Below, piece by piece: positions 1 to 5,913 of a DNA stretch of 8,617 nucleotides. Under the pieces are notes generated by a model. It saw only the letters and a list, made by a program, of their open reading frames with translations, searched no databases and was not told where the DNA came from. The position numbers and the translations under genes were made by a program. Each line of letters opens with the position of its first letter. Position 1 is the stretch's first letter. This DNA is from JBQTHI01 sp052390035 (lineage in GTDB: Bacteria; Actinomycetota; Acidimicrobiia; Spongiisociales; ZC4RG35): the NCBI GenBank assembly GCA_052390035.1, contig JBQTHI010000108.1:1-8617 (forward strand), in the 5' to 3' direction.

Positions 1-639
1 CATTCCGTCCCGGAAGTGAAACCCTCCGAAACCACCGATCAGTGCGTGCCAAACCCCGCCGGCAGTGGCGAGATGGATGCCATCGGCCGTGTTCCCGGCT
101 CGATCAGTCAGATCGAGATAGGCGGCCCGGGAGAAATATTCGACGGCTAGATCGTCGTAACCGAGACGGGCAGCGACCGCCGCCTGGACCGCCGGAGAGA
201 GCGAGGAGTCCCCGGTGGTGATCGGGTCGTAATAGTTGAAGTTGGCTTTGGCCAGAACCGGATCGAACTCATCCGGCAGTAGGAACATCGCCATGACCAC
301 GTCGGCCTGTTTGAGGACCTGGTGGCGGTAGATGACGAGGGGATGAAAGTGAAGCACGAGGGGATAGCGATCGCCCGCCGTCGACCAGTCCCAAGGTTGA
401 CGGTCGAGAAACCGGGCGTCCTGAGGTGTGACGCCCCAGGTAGGGTCGTAGGGGATGTGCATCGTGGCGGCGGCGCGATCCCATTCCTCGATTTCTCCTG
501 CGGCCAGGTTGAGACTGGCGGCCAACGTCGCGAAGGCCTGCGGTTGCTCCGCCCTCATCCGCTTGGTCCAGCCAACCGCCCGTCCAAGGTTGAAACGGGC
601 CATCAGGTTGGTGTAGGCGTTGTCATCGACCAGCACTGA
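1..639 (-). pseudogene. C-terminal part of the GH65 glycosidase/phosphorylase, cut off by an upstream in-frame TAA; runs off left edge
   Basis: Reading the minus strand from 639 to 1 in the same frame as the 640-2067 gene gives 213 codons without another stop. The first residues are SVLVDDNAYTNLMARFNL, the normal continuation of GH65 proteins after GPDEY. Other family landmarks follow in order: HPLVIYRHQVLKQADVV around 349-292, YYDPITTGDSSLSP around 234-193, and GNTADGIHLA near 96-67. These belong to the C-terminal half of the catalytic (alpha/alpha)6 barrel, including the KQADV segment and the Ser-rich phosphate-site loop. Where GH65 phosphorylases I remember have THDSS, this has TGDSS. The frame is still open at position 1, so the true end lies outside the window. 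Without readthrough or a restart this part is not translated. A GTG at 636-634, two codons after the stop, is a possible restart, with only a weak GGACGAG upstream. Family identity is certain; whether the piece is expressed is not. Confidence 0.8.
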
Positions 640-2067
640 TTACTCGTCCGGGCCGGTCACCATGTGAATGTGGAAGCCGCCGTCGTGGTAAAAGCCGAGG
701 TCAACCCATAGTCGAGCGGTTTCGATGGCCAACTCCACCCCGCAGTCCCACAACATTTGATCATCGCCGGTGGCGGACAGGTAGGAGTCCAGCCCGTAGA
801 TCACCGCGGCGTTGACGTGGTACTGGGCAGTACCCGCCTCGTAATACGCCGAAGCCTCTTCGCCGTTGATCGTCCGCCATGGAAATAGTGCCCCCTTTTG
901 GTTCATGACCCGGGCCCGCCGGCGTGCTGCCGGCAGAAGCGAATGTCGAAATCGGATCAGCTCGGCGGCAGCGGCGGGGTTGTTGTGAGCGAGAAATGGC
1001 ACGACGAACACATCGGTATCCCAGAAGTAGTGGCCCTCGTATGCCTGCCCGGTGAGTCCCTTCGCCGGTATTCCCCTCCCTTTGTTCAGGGCAGTTGACT
1101 GATGCAATTGGAACGACGTCCAGTTCACTGCCTGCCGGAGCGAAGGCTCTGCGCCCAAATCGATTTCCGCCACCGACCAGAAGCTGTCCAGCGCCCGCCT
1201 CTGCTCGACTGCGAGGCCAGCAAAGCCGGGGGCCTCCGCCAGTGCATGTTCGGCGGCGCCGGCATCATCGCCCAACAGGTAGGCGACCCTTTTCTCCGCG
1301 GGCAAGCCGTTGGTGGTGAATGTGAACTCGTCGGCCGGAGGGAGCTCCACCTTGTAACCATTTGCCCCCTCGACCGGCCCATGGTCGATTGCCAGAGCCA
1401 GCGTCATCCCGCTGCCTACGGCCCGAATGATCATCGAAGCGGCCGGGGCAGCCACTCGACGGGGGCTCGGCTCGAGTACTCGGCGGCCAAACGATTTCGC
1501 CCGTCGCGGGTCAAAGCCCTCCTGGCCTGGGTCCAGGTAGTCGAGGTCCTGACGATTGCGACACGCCGAGATCCAGTCCGGGTCCATGGTCAGGGCGTCC
1601 GGGCAGCTCATACGAATCGCCATCAACGGAGGTCGGGCCAGTGAGACCATCCTCTCCCAGATCACCGTCAGTTCGGGCCAATGCGCAGTAGTGGTGAGGA
1701 TTCCCGTCCGGAGGTCCAACCGTCTCGTCACCTCAGCCTCATCGAGCAGGAGCGGGCCATCGCTGCCCTGGATGGCGAGCCCAGTGGCATCAGGGACATA
1801 GACGATGGTTTGGCCGACAGTGGCGTATCCGAAGGCGCGTTCCGGGTATTCGATGGTCCAGGTCTCATGGAAACCATTGACCAGGGTCCCCGGTTGGTGG
1901 AACGGTGGGCCTTGCTCATAGCTTCCGCGCACGCCGATATACCCGTTGCTGAGCGAGAAGACGGACTCCATCACCCCAACCCGGGCGGGGTCGATACCGT
2001 TCATCTCCAGCGCCCAGGGATCATCCCCAAAGTTCGGCATGGGCGGTGCCGGTCCCGAGCGTCTCAT
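640..2067 (-). CDS. Glycoside hydrolase family 65 protein (trehalose/maltose/kojibiose phosphorylase-like), N-terminal 475 residues ending at an in-frame stop
   Basis: GH65 enzymes cleave alpha-linked glucose disaccharides, usually by phosphorolysis giving beta-glucose 1-phosphate and a sugar; a minority are hydrolases. The substrate cannot be told from this sequence. The N-terminal beta-sandwich domain shows FSLSNGYIGVRGSYEQG (about residues 37-53). The barrel domain carries GLTGQAYEGHYFWDTD (about 337-352), FPWRTINGEE (from 395), GTAQYHVNA (from 412) and finally TGPDE, whose Glu475 is the family's catalytic acid. The next codon, Tyr in relatives (GPDEY), is TAA here, so the protein ends exactly at the catalytic residue and lacks the rest of the active site. 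Homology resumes immediately, making about 689 codons visible against a usual 750-800. The ATG overlaps the upstream HAD stop as ATGA, with GGAGGAG 11 bases before it; Met10 is a less likely start. It may be a recent nonsense mutation or a sequencing error. Confidence 0.9.
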   Translation of the reverse strand: MRRSGPAPPMPNFGDDPWALEMNGIDPARVGVMESVFSLSNGYIGVRGSYEQGPPFHQPGTLVNGFHETWTIEYPERAFGYATVGQTIVYVPDATGLAIQGSDGPLLLDEAEVTRRLDLRTGILTTTAHWPELTVIWERMVSLARPPLMAIRMSCPDALTMDPDWISACRNRQDLDYLDPGQEGFDPRRAKSFGRRVLEPSPRRVAAPAASMIIRAVGSGMTLALAIDHGPVEGANGYKVELPPADEFTFTTNGLPAEKRVAYLLGDDAGAAEHALAEAPGFAGLAVEQRRALDSFWSVAEIDLGAEPSLRQAVNWTSFQLHQSTALNKGRGIPAKGLTGQAYEGHYFWDTDVFVVPFLAHNNPAAAAELIRFRHSLLPAARRRARVMNQKGALFPWRTINGEEASAYYEAGTAQYHVNAAVIYGLDSYLSATGDDQMLWDCGVELAIETARLWVDLGFYHDGGFHIHMVTGPDE

Positions 2068-2810
2068 CCCGGGACTAACTCCTCCAAATCGGCCACCACC
2101 AGGTCGGCGCCAGCGCCCTGAAGTTCGCTGGGGTCGCCGTGGCGAATGACTCCCACGCCCCGGCCGAACCCACCCGCCCGCCCGGCCTTGACTCCGCTGA
2201 TGGCGTCTTCGACCACCACCGTGTCTTGGGGCCGGACCCCGAGGAGGTCGGCGGCGGTGAGGAAAGGGTCGGGGTACGGCTTGCCTCGCAGACCCAATTC
2301 GGCAGCGAGCGTGCCGTCGACTCTGACTGGAAACAACTCATCCAACCCGGCGGCGTGAAGGACGACCGAAGCATTGGCCGAAGAGGTGACCACCGCCATC
2401 ACCTTGCCTCGAGCGGCGAGCGCCTCCACTAACCGGCGTGACCCTGGGTAGACCTCGACGCCCCGCTCGGAAAACATGCGACCCACCAGTTGGTTTTTCG
2501 TGTTCCCGATCGCACATACAGAATCGTCGCCCGGCGGGTCGGTGGGAACCCCCCATGGCAGCTCGATGTGACGGGAGCGAAGGAAGGTGTCGACTCCTTC
2601 GAAGCGGGGACGGCCGTCCACGTAGGCCAAGTAGTCGAAACTGGCGTCGAACGGGACGAATTGCTCCCCCCCATCCCCTTCTCTTCTCTGCAGAAAGTCG
2701 TCGAAGGTGGCTTTCCAGGCGGCGGCGTGGATGCTGGCGGTGTCGGTGAGGACCCCGTCGAGGTCAAAGAGAACCGCCTGGAAGTTTTCCCAGTGAACAA
2801 GTAGCGCCAT
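2064..2810 (-). CDS. pgmB: Beta-phosphoglucomutase-like HAD-superfamily protein
   Basis: The predicted role is to isomerise beta-glucose 1-phosphate, the product of an inverting GH65 phosphorylase, to glucose 6-phosphate in the cytoplasm. All HAD motifs are present: DLDGVLTD with nucleophile Asp16 and acid/base Asp18, VVTSSANA (Ser143), GKPYPDPF (Lys177) and VVEDAISGVKAG (Glu201, Asp202). His28 in the segment DTASIHAAAWK matches the cap-closing His of beta-phosphoglucomutase, and NTKN around residue 105 resembles its substrate Lys loop. The cap segment YVDGRPRFEGVDTFLRSR is typical of the actinobacterial form paired with GH65 (Rv3400 next to Rv3401). At 248 residues it is somewhat longer than the 221-residue lactococcal enzyme. 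I start it at the ATG (2810-2808); an in-frame TTG lies just upstream. It overlaps the downstream GH65 gene by four bases. A plain sugar phosphatase is the main alternative. Confidence 0.88.
   Translation of the reverse strand: MALLVHWENFQAVLFDLDGVLTDTASIHAAAWKATFDDFLQRREGDGGEQFVPFDASFDYLAYVDGRPRFEGVDTFLRSRHIELPWGVPTDPPGDDSVCAIGNTKNQLVGRMFSERGVEVYPGSRRLVEALAARGKVMAVVTSSANASVVLHAAGLDELFPVRVDGTLAAELGLRGKPYPDPFLTAADLLGVRPQDTVVVEDAISGVKAGRAGGFGRGVGVIRHGDPSELQGAGADLVVADLEELVPG
2079..2085 (-). promoter_or_regulatory. Ribosome binding site for the GH65 gene inside the HAD gene
   Basis: The minus strand reads GGAGGAG here, inside the last codons of the upstream HAD gene (Glu-Glu-Leu), 11 bases before the GH65 ATG at 2067. 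The spacing is slightly long, but no alternative start codon lies between. Together with the ATGA stop/start overlap it suggests translational coupling of the two genes. Confidence 0.6.
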
Positions 2811-2816
2811 CAACCC

Positions 2817-2822
2817 ATTTAA
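2817..2822 (-). promoter_or_regulatory. Possible -10 element of a leaderless promoter for the HAD/GH65 pair
   Basis: The minus strand reads TTAAAT six bases before the ATG at 2810, in an otherwise GC-rich stretch, and no Shine-Dalgarno sequence lies between. A transcript starting at or near the ATG would be leaderless, which is common in actinobacteria. I see no convincing -35 element, so this is tentative. Confidence 0.3.
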
Positions 2823-2844
2823 CCGGTGCTTATCCCCACCTGGG

Positions 2845-2850
2845 TACCGT
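2845..2850 (+). promoter_or_regulatory. Possible -10 element of a leaderless promoter for the two-component/protease operon
   Basis: TACCGT fits the TANNNT form of an actinobacterial -10 hexamer. It ends seven bases before the ATG at 2858, and no Shine-Dalgarno sequence is present, so transcription would begin at the start codon. No clear -35 is visible. The opposing candidate at 2817-2822 is only 22 bases away, so the two polymerases could not bind at once. Confidence 0.4.
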
Positions 2851-2857
2851 TTCGCCG

Positions 2858-3547
2858 ATGCGCGTCCTGGTGGTGGAAGACGAGCAGGACCTGGCTGACG
2901 CAGTCGCCCGGGGCTTGCGCCGGCAGGGATATGCCGTCGACGTGGCCGGGGGAGCGTCCCTCGCCGAGGAGAAGCTTCGTTCCAGCGGCTATGACCTGGC
3001 GGTGCTCGACTGGAACCTACCCGACGGCTCGGGGGTGGAGCTGTGCAGGCGAATGGTGGATGGCGACCTGCCCAGTCTCGAAGGAAGGCGTCCCCGGGTT
3101 CTCATTCTCACGGCACGCGACGACATCGAAGACCGAGTGGCGGGGCTGGATGCAGGTGCCGACGATTATCTGGTCAAACCGTTCGCGTTCTCCGAGCTCG
3201 CTGCTCGTGCCCGGGCGTTGCTTCGTCGAGACGAGGCGCCGTCACCTATCTTGCGAGTCGGTGACTTGACTCTGGATCCCGCCCGTTTCGTCGCCACTCG
3301 CCATGGGGTCGAGTTGGCCCTAACCGCCAAAGAGTTTGCCCTCCTCGAATTCATGATGAGCCGTCACGATGAGGTCCTATCCCAGGAGACCCTTCTCGAG
3401 CACGTGTGGGACGAGATGGCCGACCCATTCACCAACACGGTCCGGGTGACCTTGTCGAACCTTCGGAAGAAGCTCGGCGAACCACAGCCGATCGTCACCG
3501 TTCCCGGGCGGGGCTACACGATCCGGCGGGGGACGGCTGATGAGTGA
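2858..3547 (+). CDS. OmpR/PhoB-family two-component response regulator (MprA-like)
   Basis: This is a 229-residue DNA-binding response regulator. The receiver domain (about 1-118) has the acidic pair Glu7/Asp8, phosphoacceptor Asp51 in LAVLDWNLPDGSG, Thr85 in LILTARDD, Tyr104 and Lys107 in DDYLVKP. A charged loop around residues 68-79 (GDLPSLEGRRP) is a little longer than usual. The C-terminal winged helix (about 130-225) includes LTAKEFALLEFMM, the recognition-helix region TNTVRVTLSNLRKKLG and the terminal hairpin VTVPGRGYTIR. The stop overlaps the kinase start by eight bases, so the two are almost certainly co-translated partners. The protease gene that follows gives the same order as mprA-mprB-pepD in mycobacteria, which suggests control of an envelope-stress response, including its own operon. 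The true signal and targets are not visible. The start has no Shine-Dalgarno sequence and is probably leaderless. Confidence 0.95.
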   Translation: MRVLVVEDEQDLADAVARGLRRQGYAVDVAGGASLAEEKLRSSGYDLAVLDWNLPDGSGVELCRRMVDGDLPSLEGRRPRVLILTARDDIEDRVAGLDAGADDYLVKPFAFSELAARARALLRRDEAPSPILRVGDLTLDPARFVATRHGVELALTAKEFALLEFMMSRHDEVLSQETLLEHVWDEMADPFTNTVRVTLSNLRKKLGEPQPIVTVPGRGYTIRRGTADE

Positions 3548-4736
3548 TCGCCTGCGCTTCTTCCGATCAATCCGGTTTCGCCTCTCGGCGATGTACTCGG
3601 CTGTGGTTTTCGGTCTAGGCGGCGCCATCCTCGGCTTGCTGTATGTGGCGATTCGCTGGCAGCTCACCCGTCAGACCGAAACCCGACTGGTCATCCGCGG
3701 ACGACAGCTGGAGTTGGGACAGTTCCACCTGATCATCGATCCGCGGCTGGAAGAGGCGCAGGTGCGGACCTTGGAGAGCCTGTTCAACCAGTTCGTGCTC
3801 GACCAACTTGCCCGGTACACGCTGGTGGCTTTAGGGCTGTTGTTCCTGATCAGCATCGTGGTTGGGTGGATCATCGCCGGGCGGGCTCTGGCCCCCGTCA
3901 ATCGCATCACCCAGGTGGCCCGCGAAATTGAAGCGTCGGACCTGTCCCGGCGGATCGATCTGAGGGGCCCGGACGATGAGCTGAGCAGGCTCGGCGCTAC
4001 TTTCGACGGCATGCTCGACCGCCTCGAGACCGCATTTCGTGCCCAGCGGACCTTCCTTGCCGACACCTCGCACGATCTGAGGACGCCGCTTTCGGTGATT
4101 CGGTCCAACGTCGACGTGACCCTCGACGACCCCGACTCATCGGTCGAGGAATGGCGGGCCACCGGGGAGATTGTCGTCCGCAACGCCGACCGGATGGGCT
4201 CGATGATCGATGGCCTGCTGGCCGCCGCTCGTTTCCAGAACGGTCAGGCATCGATGGTCGCAGTAGATCTACTCGGGCTGATATCGACGGTGGCCGCCGA
4301 CCACGAGGCGGCCGCCGGTCATGCCGGCGTGCGCATCGAAATGGTGTCCAACCCGGTGACGGTGCACGGAGATCCGTTGTCGCTGCACCGGGCTGTGGCC
4401 AATCTGGTCGACAATGCCCTTCGCGCGGCTCCCCCCGAGTCGACCCTCCGTATCGGGAGCGGTCAACTCGACGGTTGGGCATACCTGGCTGTGAACGACC
4501 AGGGGCCGGGTTTTGACCCCGCCACCTTTACTTCCGGGCTGGGGCTCGGCATCGTCGAACAGGTGGCCCTCCTGCATGGCGGGAAGCTGGTAGTTCAGAC
4601 CAGGAGGGCGGAACCCTCCGGCACCACCACGGTGGTGTGGCTCCCACTCGAGACAGATGGAGATCCTCCCAGCACCGATCCTCTCTTGCCGGTCGACCGC
4701 CGCGATGATGCCCAGGATGCTTTACCGCTCGTTTAG
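3540..4736 (+). CDS. Membrane sensor histidine kinase with HAMP, HisKA and a short-lid HATPase domain
   Basis: This 398-residue kinase partners the upstream response regulator. It has a transmembrane helix at about 16-38, a small extracytoplasmic segment of about 55 residues, a second helix at about 92-113, and HAMP at about 112-165. The HisKA domain contains phosphoacceptor His178 in FLADTSHDLRTPL. The ATPase domain shows the N box (Asn288 and Asn292 in VANLVDNALRAAP), the G1 box NDQGPGFDP (from about 319) and the G2 box SGLGLGIV (from about 332). Only about eight residues separate G1 and G2; the usual HisKA-type kinase has about 20-30 with a Phe-rich F box, so the ATP lid is strongly shortened. 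Flanking boxes are intact, so this reads as a natural variant rather than damage. The C-terminal tail after about 372 is acidic and Pro-rich. A GGGGGA just upstream can serve as ribosome binding site. Phosphotransfer to the neighbouring regulator is inferred from the overlap. Confidence 0.94.
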   Translation: MSDRLRFFRSIRFRLSAMYSAVVFGLGGAILGLLYVAIRWQLTRQTETRLVIRGRQLELGQFHLIIDPRLEEAQVRTLESLFNQFVLDQLARYTLVALGLLFLISIVVGWIIAGRALAPVNRITQVAREIEASDLSRRIDLRGPDDELSRLGATFDGMLDRLETAFRAQRTFLADTSHDLRTPLSVIRSNVDVTLDDPDSSVEEWRATGEIVVRNADRMGSMIDGLLAAARFQNGQASMVAVDLLGLISTVAADHEAAAGHAGVRIEMVSNPVTVHGDPLSLHRAVANLVDNALRAAPPESTLRIGSGQLDGWAYLAVNDQGPGFDPATFTSGLGLGIVEQVALLHGGKLVVQTRRAEPSGTTTVVWLPLETDGDPPSTDPLLPVDRRDDAQDALPLV

Positions 4737-4759
4737 CGGGGCGTACATAGGTTGGCACG

Positions 4760-4766
4760 AGGAGGT
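4760..4766 (+). promoter_or_regulatory. Strong ribosome binding site that fixes the TTG start of the protease
   Basis: AGGAGGT lies six bases before the TTG at 4773, an ideal spacing. The upstream in-frame TTG at 4752 lies before this site and has no such signal, so 4773 is preferred. Confidence 0.75.
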
Positions 4767-4772
4767 CCACAA

Positions 4773-5852
4773 TTGATCGACATCTCGTCCACCAGCCCGT
4801 CCGCTTCACCCACGCCACCGGAGCCGCCTGCTCCCCCACCAAGGCCCAGGCCCAAACGATGGGCGCGGGTGTTTTTGGCCGCGCTGCTTGTCGGTGGTGG
4901 AGTCGGGATCGGGTGGGCACTCGACAACCCGCCGGACAGCGCGCCACCCGCCATCACGACGACGGCGGCGCCGGCTGTCCGTACCGCTCCGACCATCGAC
5001 CCAGGCGAAGAACCAGTGGCGGCGGTGGCCGAAGCCCTTCTCCCCTCGATGGTCCAGATCGACACCCAGTTCGGCCTTGGCTCGGGATTTGTGTATGAAC
5101 CAGGCCTCGTACTCACCGCCGCCCATGTGGTCGATGGCGACGAGCAGGTGTTAGTGCGCTTCGCCGACGGAAGCCAGACGGAGGGCACCGTGGTAGGCGC
5201 GGATGTGTCGCACGACATCGCGGTGATTGCGGTCGACACCGGCGACACTCCGCCAGCCTCGCTCGCATTAGGTGAGGCTCTGCAGGTTGGCCAACTGGCC
5301 GTCGCCCTGGGCAGCCCCTGGGGGCTCGAGCAGACGGTGACCTCCGGCGTCATCTCCGCGGTCAATCGACCGGTGGTCGACCCCGAGCGAGCCCAGGTCC
5401 TGATCCAGACCGACGCTTCCATCAACCCGGGCAATTCTGGAGGTGCGCTCGCCAACCGGAGAGGACAGGTCGTCGGGGTCAACGTGCAGATTTTTTCGAT
5501 GACGGGCGCCAACAGCGGTGTCGGGTTCGCCGTCCCCATTGACACGGCCTTTGACATCGCCGGCCGGTTGGTGGCGGGGACGCCGATCGAGACGGCGATT
5601 CTGGGGGTGACCGGAGAAGACGCTACCGGCGATCAGACCGGTGCGGTGATTGTCGAGATCACTGCCGGCAGCGCCGCCGACGAGGCGGGGCTTCGGATCG
5701 GCGATCTGGTCACGGCAGTCGATTCGCAGGCTGTCCGCTCCATTGCCGACCTGGCGGCGAGGGTCCGCAGCCACGCCCCCGGCGATCATGTCGAGTTGGA
5801 TGTGATCAGGGACGGCGAGGCATTGACCCTGGTGGCCACCCTGGGCAGTTGA
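4773..5852 (+). CDS. Membrane-anchored HtrA/DegP-family trypsin-like serine protease with one PDZ domain (PepD-like)
   Basis: This is a predicted envelope quality-control protease of 359 residues. A short Pro-rich cytoplasmic tail ending in RPKRWAR precedes one transmembrane helix (about 31-51), so the enzyme should face outward. A low-complexity Pro/Ala/Thr linker follows. The trypsin-like domain has a full catalytic triad: His118 in LTAAHVVDG, Asp148 in SHDIAVIAVD and Ser222 in NPGNSGGAL. The C-terminal PDZ domain (about 275-359) includes GAVIVEITAGSAADEAGL and the usual GD(L/V)(V/I) turn. The domain order matches mycobacterial PepD, next to MprAB. The gene lies 36 bases after the kinase stop, with no terminator seen between, so it is probably in the same operon. 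Start chosen at the TTG preceded by AGGAGGT; an upstream TTG at 4752 would add seven residues. The stop lies inside a 13-base duplicated segment. Substrate and any regulatory PDZ ligand are unknown. Confidence 0.93.
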   Translation: MIDISSTSPSASPTPPEPPAPPPRPRPKRWARVFLAALLVGGGVGIGWALDNPPDSAPPAITTTAAPAVRTAPTIDPGEEPVAAVAEALLPSMVQIDTQFGLGSGFVYEPGLVLTAAHVVDGDEQVLVRFADGSQTEGTVVGADVSHDIAVIAVDTGDTPPASLALGEALQVGQLAVALGSPWGLEQTVTSGVISAVNRPVVDPERAQVLIQTDASINPGNSGGALANRRGQVVGVNVQIFSMTGANSGVGFAVPIDTAFDIAGRLVAGTPIETAILGVTGEDATGDQTGAVIVEITAGSAADEAGLRIGDLVTAVDSQAVRSIADLAARVRSHAPGDHVELDVIRDGEALTLVATLGS

Positions 5853-5867
5853 TTCTGGGCAGTTGAT
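5841..5867 (+). repeat. 13-base direct repeat across the protease stop codon
   Basis: CTGGGCAGTTGAT occurs at 5841-5853 and again at 5855-5867, separated by one T. The first copy encodes the last residues Leu-Gly-Ser and the TGA stop; the second lies just after it. This looks like a small tandem duplication, for example by slippage, that left the reading frame unchanged because it fell after the stop. Confidence 0.85.
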
Positions 5868-5874
5868 CCTCTCG

Positions 5875-5913
5875 GGTGACGGTTGACCCTCTCTGTGGGG
5901 GTTAACCGTCACC
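5875..5913. terminator. Bidirectional hairpin terminator between the convergent protease and decarboxylase genes
   Basis: The left arm GGTGACGGTTGACCC (5875-5889) pairs with the right arm GGGTTAACCGTCACC (5899-5913) over 15 positions with one G-U, around a nine-base loop. It lies where the plus-strand protease and the minus-strand decarboxylase converge. The right arm contains the decarboxylase stop codon and its last Gly-Asp-Gly codons. There is no U tract on either side, so it may be a hairpin-only terminator as often seen in GC-rich actinobacteria. The pairing is certain; the terminator function is inferred from position. Confidence 0.75.

Noticed and set aside
322..639. Plus-strand open frame of 105 codons opposite the GH65 C-terminal half
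   Set aside because: The minus strand here carries unmistakable GH65 sequence, so the plus-strand frame is an artefact.
640..642. Reading the GH65 TAA as a reassigned or selenocysteine-type codon
   Set aside because: TAA is not a selenocysteine or pyrrolysine codon, no recoding structure is evident, and the decarboxylase uses TAA as its ordinary stop.
1102..1644. Plus-strand open frame of 180 codons opposite the GH65 gene
   Set aside because: It lies antisense to clear GH65 domains, has no recognisable motif and its composition (Arg/Pro/His-rich) is that of a GC-rich shadow frame.
3671..4183. Minus-strand open frame of 170 codons opposite the kinase
   Set aside because: Ser/Arg-rich antisense shadow of the HAMP and HisKA region, with no start signal.
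4733..5557. Minus-strand open frame of 274 codons opposite the protease
   Set aside because: Low-complexity Thr/Ser/Pro-rich translation without domains, fully antisense to the HtrA-like gene.
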